From Podospora pseudoanserina (taxonomy: Eukaryota; Ascomycota; Sordariomycetes; Sordariales; Podosporaceae), in NCBI RefSeq assembly GCF_035222485.1, contig NC_085920.1, forward strand, positions 7,178,001-7,242,000: DNA of 64,000 nt. The letters run 5' to 3'. The translations under genes and the position numbers were made by a program. Shown here piece by piece: positions 22,212 through 34,200 of the stretch (the stretch's first letter is position 1; every line of letters begins with the position of its first letter). The notes beneath the pieces are model-generated. The model was given only the letters and a program-made list of their open reading frames with translations, had not been told where the DNA came from and made no database searches.

Positions 22212-24323
22212 ATGTGGCGCCATGGCCTCGCCGGCAGCACAGCCGGCAGCCGCCTCCATCTGTCCGCCACCATCACGAGAACAAGAACGACAATAACCTC
22301 AGCTCAGCCACTGCGCTTGCCACGCCCTTGGCGAACAATCGTCACCTCACCATCACATCGCCGACCCCTCCACCCCTCATCCGGTCCCTTCGAGCCCCTC
22401 CGACCCCCCTCCCCCTCCTCGCTCGGCGCCCCCCGGGCCGCGAGATCGTACCCCCGGGTCGAAAAATACCTCCGCCGCCTCGTCGTCATCTCTGCGCTCC
22501 TCGGCGCCGGCTATCTAGTAGACTCCCAAATCTACGCCTCCGGCATAGCCCGCTCCCTCCGCACCTTTGGCACCGGCCTCCTAGTAGCAGCCGACTACAA
22601 GCTCAACTTCCGGCCTCACCCCATCCCTATAATCGGCTCCAAATCCGGCATCCCCGAGCTCCACCGCCGCAGCGCGGAGCGCATGTCCGACTTGCTACGG
22701 CACAATGGCGGGCTGTACCTCAAGATCGGGCAGGCAATCGCCATGCAGAGTGCTGTCTTGCCGCCGGAGTTCCAGAAGATGTTCGCGAGGATGTTTGATG
22801 ATGCGCCGCAGGATGAGTGGGAGCTGGTGGAGAAGGTGATTAGGGATGATTTTGGGGGCAGGTCGGTAGAGGAGGTTTTTGGGGTGGATTTCACGGGGCG
22901 GGATGAGAGCAAAGGTGTTATGGAGAAGACTGCGAGGGCGAGCGCGAGTGTGGCGCAGGTTCATTGGGCGAGGTTGCCGGATGGGAGGGAGGTGGCGGTC
23001 AAAATTCAGAAGCCCGAGATTGAGAGGCAGATTGGGTGGGATCTGTGGGCTTTCAAGTGAGTTCTTTGCTGTTTTTGGATAGCGGTGGTGCTGACGGCCG
23101 GTTGTAGGGTCGTGATGAGGGTATACACCTGGTGGTTCGACCTGCCAATGTACTCCATGGTCCCCTTTGTCAGCGAGCGACTGAAACTCGAAACCGACTT
23201 TGAAAACGAAGCCCGCAACTCGGAAGTCATGCGCGAGCTCATCAACGACGAGCCCGCTCTCAGAGGAAGAGTTTACATCCCCCCGGTATACCCCGAACTG
23301 TCCTCCAAGCGTGTCCTCACGACCGAATGGATCGAGGGCGTCCGGTTCAACGACAAGTCCGACCTCACCCGCCCCTGGCGAGGCGGTCACGGGAACTACT
23401 CCCCAGGCGTCCACGGCGAGCAGCTCCCTTCTCCAGACATGCCCTCCCTCCGCGCCGCCCTCCGCCAGAACCCAGACCGGCAACGGCTCAAACCCGAGCG
23501 CAACTCCTGGCGCGGACCCAACCTCACCGGCGGGCTAGGCGTCTCCCCCAAGGACGTAATGACCACCATCGTTGATCTATTCTCGGCTCAAATTTTCAAG
23601 TTCGGCGTCGTCCACTGCGACCCTCACCCAGGCAACATGTTTGTCCGCCGGCTCCCCAACGGAAAGCCAGAGCTGGTCCTCATCGATCACGGGTTATACG
23701 TCTACATGTCTGACCAGTTCAGGCACGACTACGCCTCCTTCTGGAAGGCCCTCATGACGTTTGACAACGCCAAGATCGTCCAGATCGCATCGGGTTGGGG
23801 GGTGAAAGGCGCGGAGATGTTTGCCTCGGCCACGCTGATGCGGCCGTACGAAGGAGGCGAAAATAAGGTTCAGAAGGAGTTCCTCAAGGCCATGAAGGCC
23901 AGGTCGCCGAGCGAGAGGAATTACGAGATGCAGAGGAGGATGAAACAGGGAATAAGGGACATGCTCGCCGACGAGGAGAAGTGGCCGAAGGAGTTGATCT
24001 TTATCAGCAGAAACATGAGGATTGTGCAAGCCAACAACGCCAACATGGGGAGCCCCGTGAACAGGATCAAGATCATGGGGGTCTGGGCCAGCAGGAGTCT
24101 GTGGCAGGATAAAGGGTTGGGGTGGAGGGAGAGGGTGGGAAATGCGTGGAGGCATTTGCTTTTCAAAGGGGTTTTGTGGGCGAGCGATGCCGTCTGGTGG
24201 TTCTTTCGGGTGAAGCAGCTGCTGGGGAGGGGAGGGGGAATGGAGGACGAGGTGGAGGTGAAGATGAGGGAGATGGCGAGGGAGATGGGGATTGAGTTGC
24301 AGCATGATGTTTTTGCGGGCTGA
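22212..24323 (+). CDS. Mitochondrial ABC1/ADCK-family atypical kinase-like protein (ADCK1/MCP2 type)
   Basis: Exons 22212-23056 and 23108-24323 give 686 residues; the 51-nt intron has GTGAGT and GTTGTAG borders. The start MWRHGLAGSTAGSRLHLS and the next 80 residues are Arg/Ser-rich, a likely mitochondrial presequence, followed by one hydrophobic segment (VVISALLGAGYLV) at about residue 95. The ABC1 signature LYLKIGQAIAMQSAVLP (KxGQ motif) is at about residue 173. Then come the Ala-rich nucleotide-binding SASVAQVHWA, the VAVKIQKP lysine at about 262, the catalytic-loop-like HCDPHPGN at about 450 and LIDHG (DFG-equivalent) at about 472. Family members bind ATP and influence coenzyme Q and mitochondrial lipid homeostasis (family knowledge). 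Yeast Mcp2/Cqd2 is the closest pattern I recognise; the exact orthologue is uncertain. Confidence 0.8.
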
Positions 24324-27300
24324 GAGGTTGGGGTTCTGGGGAATAAGGAACAGGAAAGGGAACACGGAACTGAAGGCTAAGAAGGCCGTGCATCATATGA
24401 ACAGCAGGAAGACAGCTACAGGGCCAGGCATCAGGTGCGGTGGTGGATATTGGTGTGTTATCATGAAGCTAGAACCTGATACCCCCTTTTGGCGTCTGGG
24501 AAGGAGACTTGTAGCAAGGAAGCAGGGAGACCGCCAGGTTATTCAGGTGCGATGGGAGTCACAAAAGACAGAACTAGGTATGTATGATATACATGAGAGA
24601 GGATGTCGAGCGTGCATCGCATCGCGTCCACACGTCCGACGGGCCTGCCTCTTTACGTGATTTGATCTCCTGGTTCGAGGCTTTGGCCACTATTTATTTT
24701 CCCCACCTATGCAAACACTGTCTGTGTTCACGACGCTGCGAGACAGATTGGATCTATGCGGAGAGACCAGGTCATCTGATGTAGGGGTTTGGAAATGGAG
24801 GCCCGAAAGGCTTGTCGTCGGAACTACAGAGTAAACGACACGGTCTGAGGCGGTCGGTTCGTCCGTCGTTGCTAGAAGGCCAGAAACGAAACACACTAGC
24901 TACAGATTTGCTGTTCTGTAGGGCTCGAGCAGAGTGGAAACACGGGTCCATCTCAATCTCATTACTCCATCCATGGCCGTTTGGACACTTTGACATGTTT
25001 TGACAGCTGGCCTGTGACGTTGGTCCACTTGAGCTATCACTCAAGTCTCGTGAGATAGAGCTTGCAACTTGTATTGCTGGCAGCTACTAGAGAGTTACAT
25101 GTGTCCACGGTCATCCATTACACTCTCCTATCTCTCGAGCACGTATACCTCTGAACAGAGTCATCAACCGCTGGACCACGGCGAACGAGATGCGAGCTTC
25201 GCACCCGCATATCTTCAACAGACCGGAACACCCAAATCTAGCTTAGCGCCCAGCCCCATGACCCTCCAATGTAGAAAGAGTGGGTCGGTTTATGCTGTCT
25301 AAGTCTGAAACACACCAAATCCCGATCTCACGTCTTCTCCACAATCCGGATCCTGCCCCGTTCAGGGCTGTCCTGGGCTTTTGGAGCATGCATTGCAGTT
25401 TTGTCGGCGTCCAAGAGATTGGGAAGATTGGGATTGCAGCTCCTCTTCCGGAACTCTCACCTCTTGACATGAAGTGATCATGCAGTCTGGCGTAAGCAAT
25501 ATCGCAAAACCTAGCTGTCAGCTTTGTGCCTTGGTCACGTCCTTCGAGAAAGAAAGAGAAAAACAAAAAGAAAAAGAAAAAAAGACCACCGCTGGTAGGA
25601 CACGGACATCTCGTCTGGGGGGGGAGGGTCGGAGTTGGGCGGACCGTTTCTCTCTTCACGTGGCTTGTGGAACTTGTTTCTTTCCTTCTTCCAGGCGGTG
25701 CCCTCTATCAGAATATCGACGGTTGTGTGACAGCAAAAGTATGCTGTCTGAACGGGCTGTTGCATGGGCTGATCAGCAGTGATGCGTAGGCGCCCTTGGT
25801 TGTGTATCGTCGAGAAGCAAGAATCGGCCAGAGAGGCCTTGGATCTGAAGACTGGTTGATGAAGAAACGGAACGCGCGTGGAAGCATGTTGGGTGTGATT
25901 CCGGACATGGGATTGGCTGCTTCGACTTGCGACCTCAGCCATTTAGACCCTGCAGTTTAAAGGAGGCGAGGTGTTACTTTGATATTTCCCGTTGTCGGCG
26001 TTCTGTTGGATTGTCATCAAAGATTGTCCAAGAGGTAGCGAAAAGGCTAGGTGACATTTAGCGATCGTCTAATGTCTGTCGACGGCATGGACGAGATGAT
26101 GGGGTCAGATATAGGGCGGGGTGCAGCATCATGGCCGTCTGGTCTCTTGCCCGGATGAGACATGCAGGAAAGGGGTTCATCCAGGACCTTGGTGAGAGCA
26201 GCGAACTGATCATCTGAATACTCGGCAATGACCTTCGAATGGTTCTTTTCGAACTGCGCAGGTCCGAGCCAAGCGTGTTTAGGTGGCAGCAGGTTTCCAG
26301 TGTGGCCGGATCCATCTGTTTTAGCTGCCCCCCTCCCCCCCCCCTGCTCTTATTTGCAGTACCGCGGGTGCAGGTACCATCAGCCAATCTCTTCCATCAT
26401 CGGTCTTTTTTTTTTTTCTCTTTGCGCGCTCCTGATGAACAGGTGCCGTCCTCTTCTTCTTTCCAACGCCCCTCGGTTTCCCTAGAAGGACCGTCGCTGC
26501 ATCACGTTTGTCCCACGAGTCCTGGAAGGCTGTTTATCGCCCGACTTGTTGTCTTCGACCGCTTCACACCTTTTTCTTTGCCTCCCCCGCCGTTGGTATC
26601 TGTACACTCGGCTTGTCGTTCCTTTTTACGCGTGAGCAAGTCTCCACTACCGACCTACCATATCCAAGCGCGTGCCGCCGAGCACATTGTGTCCCCGTGA
26701 GAGTTGTGGCCGCTGTATCGCCATCGAAGCCCCGGGTTTTGATGAGAGGGTTGGTGTAAGTCTGAGTTCAACTTAAAACGTCATATCATATCAGGTGGGA
26801 CTGGTCGGGTTTGAGAAACGGATGCGCCGTCAGGCTGTTTGCGACAAAGTGGAGGGGGACGAGGAGCAGGGTGTTGCCAGGAAGCTGTTCCTAGCGACAA
26901 CCTATCCACCATCAACGACATGAAGAGCATCGTCGCAATCAAATCGCGGGGTAACAGGTGGTGGTTCCACTGGCGCATAGATACGCGCAGCAGTTGGGAA
27001 CTGTCGATTCGGAACTGTCAATTGGGAGCTGTCAGTTGGGAGCTGTCAGTTGGGAGCTGTCAATTGGGGAACCGAAGATGTGAACAAGAAAGTGTGAATG
27101 TGTTTTCGATGCTGACAGGCACCTCGCCAGAAGCTCTGCAACCTTCCCCTAGGGACATCGAGTGTTTGTTACCCACCCACCACCGCACGCTCCCGAAACG
27201 CTTTTGCCTCTTTTTGCGACTTCCCTCAGGATCACCACCTGACACTTTGACTTTATAAGACAGAGTCACGGTGGTCGACAACCAGCCCAAAGCTACTAGT

Positions 27301-27715
27301 AGCAGGAGCCCTTGACACGCCGCCAGTGAAACTGTGTTTTGCACTACCTTCGATTCTTACCGTCGATTCTTACCGTCTTCTTTTATCAACGCCGTCGACG
27401 CGGGTTGCGACCCCAGTCAGCTTTGCGACCTGCTTCTCACAAGGTTAGCCGCGACTCGAGACAGAGTTTGCTTGCTCGCCCCTCCCCCTTCAAGTTCCAA
27501 GCTGATCCGTCCCCATCTACGCCAGGCGTTCCGTCAGAAGCTAATTCTGCGAGCTCGACCGTGTCCCGGCCCTCGGTAGGTCTTGTCTGCACACACAGAC
27601 CAGAACTCACAGCTCGAGAGCAGCTGTGGCTTGCAGCGTCCGGCCCGTTGTGCTGCTTCCCCCAGCAGCGGACTGGCGAGATAACATTGACTACCGTCGT
27701 CTTTGAAGGAGGCCA
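24324..27715. other. Gene-poor 3.4 kb region before the septin-type gene
   Basis: Contains the 3' end of the ABC1-like gene and a long upstream region or leader of the septin-type gene, rich in C/T from about 26300. A 14-bp minisatellite sits at 26991-27074. Only short frames without recognisable motifs are present; no RNA gene was identified. Confidence 0.5.
26991..27074. repeat. 14-bp minisatellite, about six copies
   Basis: The unit CAGTTGGGAGCTGT occurs in six head-to-tail copies; two are identical and the outer copies diverge (CGATTCGGAACTGT, CAATTGGGAGCTGT). It lies about 0.65 kb upstream of the septin-type start codon. Confidence 0.92.
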
Positions 27716-29377
27716 ATGTCCCATCCCATTCGTCGCTCTAGCCTCGGTGGAATGTTGTTGCGTCGCAGCAAGAGCGCCGACTTGAAGAAGCAGCAGAAGC
27801 TGGCCCGGGAGCAGGAGCTCCAGCGCCAGCGCGATGCTGTTTCCAAGTCCCCGCCACGCCTGCCGGTCTTGTACAATGGGGCCCCTGCGCCTCAGTTAGC
27901 TCTCGGTGGTGAGGCCCGCCCCGACTCGATCGCTATCGTTTCTGGCAGAGCCGGGTATGCTCCTGCTCCCTCGGCCGGCCCCCCCGCCGACGCCGCTGCT
28001 TTCGCTACTCCTGCCCCACGCCCTTCCGTGGAGCCAGCTCGCTCGAACTTCAGCATCCCCCCTCCTCCTATTCCCAACGGTGGCTTCGACCCTTACGCTG
28101 GCTCTGGGAGCATGGCACATCGCGGTCGCTACAGTTATGCCAGCAGCGCCATGAGTACCATCAACAGCCCCAGAAGAGTCAGGAGGAGGAAAGATCCTAC
28201 TCCTTTCAAGTAAGTATCGCTTCCGCGTAAATCCCAGCTCGTCAGAGTCCAGCAAGATTAACCCGAGCTCCCTCGTAGCATTCTCGTCATTGGTACCTCT
28301 AATTCCGGCAAGTCATCGTTTCTCGAGTTCCTCAAGGCTGCACTTGCTCTCCCGGCCAAGAAGCGCTCCAAAAGCACCATCGAGCACGAAGAAATCCCCA
28401 AGCCACCGCCGTCCGGAAACTTCATTCCCCATTACTTGGAGACCGAAATCGACAATGAGCGTATTGGTTTGACCCTGTGGGACTCGGAAGGGCTGGAGAA
28501 GAATGTGGTGGACTTGCAGCTCCGAGAGATGTCGGGTTTCCTCGAGAGCAAATTCGAGGAGACGTTTGCCGAGGAGATGAAGGTTGTGAGAGCCCCTGGT
28601 GTACAAGATACCCACATTCATGCCGTCTTCCTGGTCCTCGACCCGGCACGACTCGACCGGAATGTCGCCGCGGCCAAGGCAGCCGGCGCCAACGGTTACG
28701 TCAGCGGCGGCAAGCATTTTCCCCATGCACGCATCTTGGGCAGCCTTGACGAGGACCTCGATCTCCAGGTGCTCCGAACTCTTCAGGGCAAGACCGCTGT
28801 CATTCCAGTCATTGCCAAAGCCGACACCATCACAACCAAGCACATGAATGTCCTTAAGAGGTCGGTCTGGGACAGTCTCAAGAAAGCCAATCTCGATCCC
28901 CTGGAGGCTCTGGGCTTGGATGCCGATGACGACGAGTCAACTCCTGATTCGAGCAAGATTCTCGAGGAAGACGAGGATGAAGAAGAGCATCCATCATCGA
29001 ACAGCGAGGCTGAGGGAAGCACGGACGGCCAAAGCCTACCTATTCAGGGACAGAGCCCGTCTCCCAACTCCAAGAGGCTATCCAATGGCTCCGTCCGCCG
29101 AAGCAAGACAGAAGACACCCTAAAGGACGACGAAGTGCCCTTCTTCCCCATGTCGATAATCAGTCCTGACATCTACGAACCCGAAGTGGTCGGACGCCAG
29201 TTCCCATGGGGCTTTGCCGACCCATACAATGAGGAACACTGCGACTTTGTTCGTCTGAAGGAGGCTGTGTTCAGCGAGTGGCGCGGCGAACTTCGCGAGC
29301 TCAGCAGGGAACAATGGTACGAGGGCTGGAGAACCAGTAGGCTCAAACAACGAGATGGGGCGAAGCTTCGCAGATAG
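27716..29377 (+). CDS. Divergent septin-type GTPase
   Basis: Exons 27716-28209 and 28279-29377 give 530 residues; the 69-nt intron has GTAAGT and TCGTAG borders. The first 165 residues are basic then Pro/Ala-rich and probably disordered. The G domain starts directly after the intron: P-loop GTSNSGKSS (about residue 169), G3 position DSEG (about 232) instead of the usual DTPG, and AKAD (G4, about 344), which is typical of septins. An acidic, Ser-rich insertion (DEDEEEHPSSNSEAEGSTDG region) interrupts the later part, and the C-terminus is short with no long coiled coil. Septins form membrane-associated filaments at septa and hyphal tips (family knowledge). The low conservation suggests a non-core or AspE-like septin; hydrolysis may be impaired (inference). 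Confidence 0.65.
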
Positions 29378-30117
29378 AGTTGACGTTGACCAGCCCTGGT
29401 TTCGGATCGACCACTCCGATTTTCCCGACGCCAGGGATGTCGATTTCTTCCCCTCTCACCGGACCCTAACCCTTTGGGTTCCGGTATGAGCACCACACGC
29501 CACAGGAGGAGTGGCTTTGCACGACATTGCGCGCCGTTACCAAAGAACTGCGCCTTTTTCTTTCCCTCATCGCCAGGGTGGCATCCCTCCTGTCTTCCCG
29601 TTGCTTGGGGTTGGATCATAGGTCCCTTTTCAGCTGTTTACGACTTCCATCTCTAACGATATTTCCAACGCGCACAGAATGCAGTATGTGGACCGTCAAG
29701 TATGAGTAGCCTCCGGATATGGGGTTCGTTGTTTGGCAATCGTCTCGGTGGCATGGTTTGCGGGCTCTGGGGACCGTTGGGCTTACCAGCTAGGGACCTT
29801 ACCCTATCCTGCCTTCTCTTTTCTTTCTTTCCTTTTTGTACACAAGGACTGTTTATCTTCATATGGCCGGACACAAAATACCCATTTTTTACTCTTCTGA
29901 CAAAGACCCGATAGCTCGTATGGGCAGCCAAGAGGAGGCGCAAGTCGGAAGGAAAAGGCGAAAGGAGGCTTGGTTCAATTAGCTCTGATTTCCTGTTCAT
30001 TTTTACTTGCCCCCTTCCTTGTGTTACTTGTCTTCTTCTGTCTACTGAGCTCTGGAATACCACTGTTTTTCTACTCATGATCGCCCCTGTGTCGTACTGT
30101 TTATGCTGTCTATGCTG

Positions 30118-30148
<31 letters not shown>

Positions 30149-31068
30149 ATGTGGTGATTAGGTGAGGGCCTGCACGGGAGGGGTTAGTTGGGTCCATCGA
30201 GCCCGAGTGTTCTGGGTGTTTGACACTTGCTTTGTTTTTTTTTTTTGTTTTTGTTTTTTTTTTTGTTTTTTCTTCTTTTTCTTTCTTCATGTGCTAGATT
30301 TAGAGAGGATAGAGTAAGCGCGCAGCTTATTGGAAAATGTCGTGTTTTTTTTTTCGTGATGACATGGTGCTTCGTGGTAAGAGATGTGTAATACATCGGC
30401 AACAGACATTGCGTTCTTGTCTATCTACTCGCATCTCTCTATAGGGGCAGTGACATGAATAAAACATTCACACACAAACATCACAGAAGTAGAAATCGGC
30501 ATAATACAAGTCCAATTAAGATAGTCCCGGCTGGTATCAAGACGAACCAGAGATATCAACTACCAACAGGATTTACAAAATTCCGCTCATAATGATCATC
30601 GAATACAAACATGATACACACTCCAGGATGTCGACGAAATCAACATCCCACTCTCCTGTTGCCTTCCCAAACTCCACCGAGCTATCCCTGACCCCATCCC
30701 TTCACCACTAAACCCCCATTTGTTAATGTTCCGTGTTCTCCAAAAACGACCATAACCCCCTTGCCAAGTATTTCCAGCCCAAAAATGCAACGCCAACTTG
30801 TCAGTGGTCACCCATCCCCAGAATGAAATATTCATCTGCCTGTTTGTTGCTATCCTCCCTTTTTTCGCCTTACTTCCTGCCGATTTCCCAAAAAGCCATG
30901 CATGCCTGAAAGAGATTCCAAATGTTGGAAGAAAATGCAAAGAAGCAACAAAACCGCAAAACTGCAAAAGAACAACACAAAAAGCAACCCATCAGTCCCC
31001 ATGGACCCTGCCCCATAATGAACCAAAGACCTGTTGACCATTGCTGAATATCGTGATAGAAGAATGAC
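29378..31068. other. Convergent spacer with T-rich and dinucleotide repeats
   Basis: Lies between convergent gene ends. It contains CT then GT repeats near 30115-30150, T-rich runs at 30236-30290, and a two-copy telomere-like ACCCTAACCCT at 29463-29473. No gene recognised. Confidence 0.6.
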
Positions 31069-33096
31069 TTAGTATCCGAGTTTTCGGGTGGGCTTGACAA
31101 CTTTCTTCTTCTTGGGAGCCTCCATCCTAGGATCGTCAAAGAAGCTGTTGTTGCCCTCGGGCGAGTGGTCAAACAGCGACTCGTCTGGCTCTGCAAACTG
31201 TGGATGCCAGCCATTTGACGGGCAAGCCGACCTTCCGGAATCCCGATACTTCAGGAGAGCATCATAGGTCCTGTCCAACAGAGGCTTCGCATACTCATTG
31301 CTGTCCATCTTGGTGGTGTCCTCGTTGTCGAGCTTGCAAGAAACAGCTTTGTCGATGGCGTTCCGGCGTCGCTCACGCTCGGCCCCGATGGCTCCAATTG
31401 GTCTCTGCACGCGGCCATTCGTTGGATCATGTATCTGCTGGTCCTGTTTGTCCAACTGATTTTGTGTCTGCTTTTGCGATTCTTGGTCCAAAGGGGAAAA
31501 TTTTGAAGGCACCGCCGGACGAGGGGTGTACTGCCCATCATAGTTGGACGGGAAGCCTGCTGGAAAGTACTCCATTGCCTTTTCGGGAGGAAGAGTATCG
31601 TGCACAGGGCCTTTCTTTGGGTCCGGGTCACTTGGTCGAAATGGGGTGCTCGAAGAAGATCGCCGCAAGTCGGGGGAGGCGCGCGACTGCTGGGCATTTG
31701 AACCGTAATTCCCAGACAAATTGTGCTGAAGCAGCTGGCTCGGATGCTCTGCATCATGCCCCCTGATGTCTCCATCATGGAGAGCCATGTAGTTGACGCC
31801 AGCCTGAAAAGGCTGTCTGATGATGGAAGGTTTAGTCTGGTGCCCGATTGGAAAGAGGGGACGGGCCGCCGAAGTTTCGTTTTGGCTTTCCAAACGGCCG
31901 ATGCGCACAGAAGAGGTTGTTGGATCAAAACCATTCCGCTTGAACTGACGCACGCCTGGAGGCCCTGCCGTCAGTGGCCGAGGGGGTCCGGATGAAGCAG
32001 TGGAAGGAAGACCAGCAGGGTTGACTGTGGGCCTATCTCTTCCAAATCCAATGTCAGACGTGGTAGAAGATAGAGGAGATGGAATCTCAGAACGACTGAG
32101 CAAAATGTTAGCTGGTCGAGCTCTTGCAAGTGCTTTTTGAGCAGCCTTCTGCATTGGATTGGGATAGGATGCAAGATTGGTGAGACTCTTGACCGTCATC
32201 TTTGACGATATTAGGGTGTCCTTGGATGCAACACCATCCTCATCGTCCAATACCGAAGGAGCTGTAGGAGGAAGAGGAGGAGCTGTAGGAGGAGGAGGAG
32301 GAGGAGGAGAAGGAGGAGGAGGAGGAGGAGGAGGAGGAAGATTTTCTGACCGAAATTGAGGAGGCATCGTCATAGCGAGGTACTCCTGTTCGTTGATGGG
32401 GCTGAGGGCACGATCGTAATTCTGCTGGAGAGGCGTATACTGCTTCAGCACGGCGGCCGTAGTAGGCGGAGACGGAGGTGATTTCTCCTTCAGAAGGGCC
32501 CTCAAGGGATCTGTGAAGTCGAACGGGTCTCCTAAAGGGGACTCCGGGGGTTGGGGGAATCTCCTAATTCTTGGCCGTCTGGTGGGCGCCTGAATGGGGG
32601 CTGCTGCGCTGGGGTTGTAAATGGAACCCACCGTGGTGTAGGTTGGTTGCTTCTTGGCTTCCACGTCTGCAGCTGCGGTCATGGAGATCTTGGAACACGA
32701 TGAAGCTACATCCATTGAGACGGTGAGTATTTTGGCAATCAAGCTGCAGAAAAGAAGATCCAGAGCGAGAGGGTGTGAATGTGATGGGTGATGAACGAGC
32801 TCGAAGGTGGATCAGATGTGGTTTTGAGAGCACCAGTTTCAAATCGAACGAATTTCTTTTTCTCTCGGGGGATGAAATAATTATCGAACTGTACGGAAGA
32901 GTCGAAGATTGAAGAATGATGTGTGGGAACTGAGATTGGGGAGTGAGAGGGTGACGCGTGGATAAGTGCTGGTGTCGAGATGGCGAGGAGAAGAATGGAG
33001 GTTGGACATACCGCTGCCACGGGGCCTGTAGGTGAACCCTCTGTTGCTACCTCCTGCAAAAGAATTCATCGAGTTGTAGGCGTGGTCTCGGAACAT
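31069..33096 (-). CDS. Pro-rich disordered protein of unknown function
   Basis: The main frame (32705-31069) plus a proposed first exon (33096-33012) gives 573 residues. The proposed intron is long (306 nt, GTATGT to GATGTAG), and the model closes in frame: MNSFAGGSNRGFTYRPRGS joins to ASSCSKISMTAAA. If the first exon is wrong, the start would be an ATG in the main frame, for example MTAAADVEAKK. The protein is mostly disordered. A run of nearly 20 Pro broken by single Ser/Ala lies at about residues 155-180 and is encoded by GGA/AGG repeats (32260-32340). The C-terminal part has a mixed helical segment (IGAERERRRNAIDKAVSC), a DRTYDALLKYRDSG stretch and a basic tail (KKKKVVKPTRKLGY). No domain was recognised. 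The tail and the Pro run could bind profilin, SH3 or WW partners (inference). Confidence 0.65.
32260..32340 (-). repeat. GGA/AGG microsatellite encoding poly-Pro
   Basis: Imperfect purine-rich trinucleotide repeats on the plus strand; on the coding strand they give runs of Pro codons broken by Ser, Ala and Thr. Confidence 0.85.
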
Positions 33097-34200
33097 GTTT
33101 TCTCTTTCGCTGGCAAAGCGAGGCAGCTGCTCTTTCCGCCAGGTGAGGTGGTGGGAACGGTGAAGGGGCTGTTGGAAGGCGCGCGGTGTCGTGGAGCTCC
33201 ACGAAAGATTCGCACAATTTGCCGTCCGAAAGGTAGTGGCGGAAACGGCGCCGGCTCTCGAAAACTGGAACCGTTGTCCTGTGTGGCTTGACCTTCAAGC
33301 AGAGCAGCACTTTCCACAACAGTCCGGGGGGCGCTGGGAGTTGGAAGAAGGTGGCCGGCGGAGCTGCTGGTGAGTCTCTCCTGCCTGGGTTTGGGTTGCT
33401 CTTTCCCGGGCTGGCGGGATTTTACTTTCCACACCGGTCAGGATCTCAAGGTTTAGACGAAAAGGGAAGGAAGGTGTATCGCAACATGCGGCAGCCTGTG
33501 ACTTCTGACAGTCACGCTCTTTCCCGATCGCAATATACCAGGCACGTGAGACTTTAGGAACCTTCAGGATCACGACATCACTTTTGGAACTCCGCAATGA
33601 GGAAATGGATAAGGCAATTTCAGATATGGCCAGCCTTCTGGAGTCTTTGGCAAGAGCCGCTCATTTCGACTTCCCCAGAGAACGTGAGAACAGCCCCAAG
33701 AAATATCAGCAAAACCTCCGACATCATCCACACCCCTTCAACGGTTTGGCCATCTGAATTTATTCTCCCCCACCAATCGTTCAAGCACGAGTACCGAATG
33801 ATTACCACTATTCATTATTCAAGAATCGCGGTAAAGATGTGGTCACTTCATGGATGCCAGGAGAATATCAAGGCACACCAACGGTGATAACATTCCTACT
33901 TCGCCCGCAATGTTTTGGCCAGCAATGAAAGACCTTCGATCGCAGTACTGAAGAGACAAAAGCACAACGCACACAGCAGCAAAGCCCGTGTATACAGAAG
34001 CAAAAAAAAAAAAAAAAAATCAGTTCATGTCCCATGATACCATACATAGTCATTCCCGCACGTGAGAGCGCAATCCCAATTCCATACCCAGAACACAGAT
34101 ATCCGTCATGAAGCCCGTCGTTATTATCCCCGTCTCTTGATCCCCCCCATATGTCCTGGACTTCCTTCTCTCCAATAACCCTAACCCCCATCGCAACCTA
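33097..34200. other. Spacer between the Pro-rich and RE-rich genes
   Basis: Holds the upstream region of the Pro-rich gene and the 3' side of the RE-rich gene. A poly-A run is at about 34003-34019 and a telomere-like TAACCCTAACCCCC at 34176-34189. No gene recognised. Confidence 0.55.

Noticed and set aside
19151-27715. Secondary-metabolite or mobile-element island in the gene-poor stretches
   Set aside because: No synthase, transporter, transposase or long terminal repeat was recognisable.
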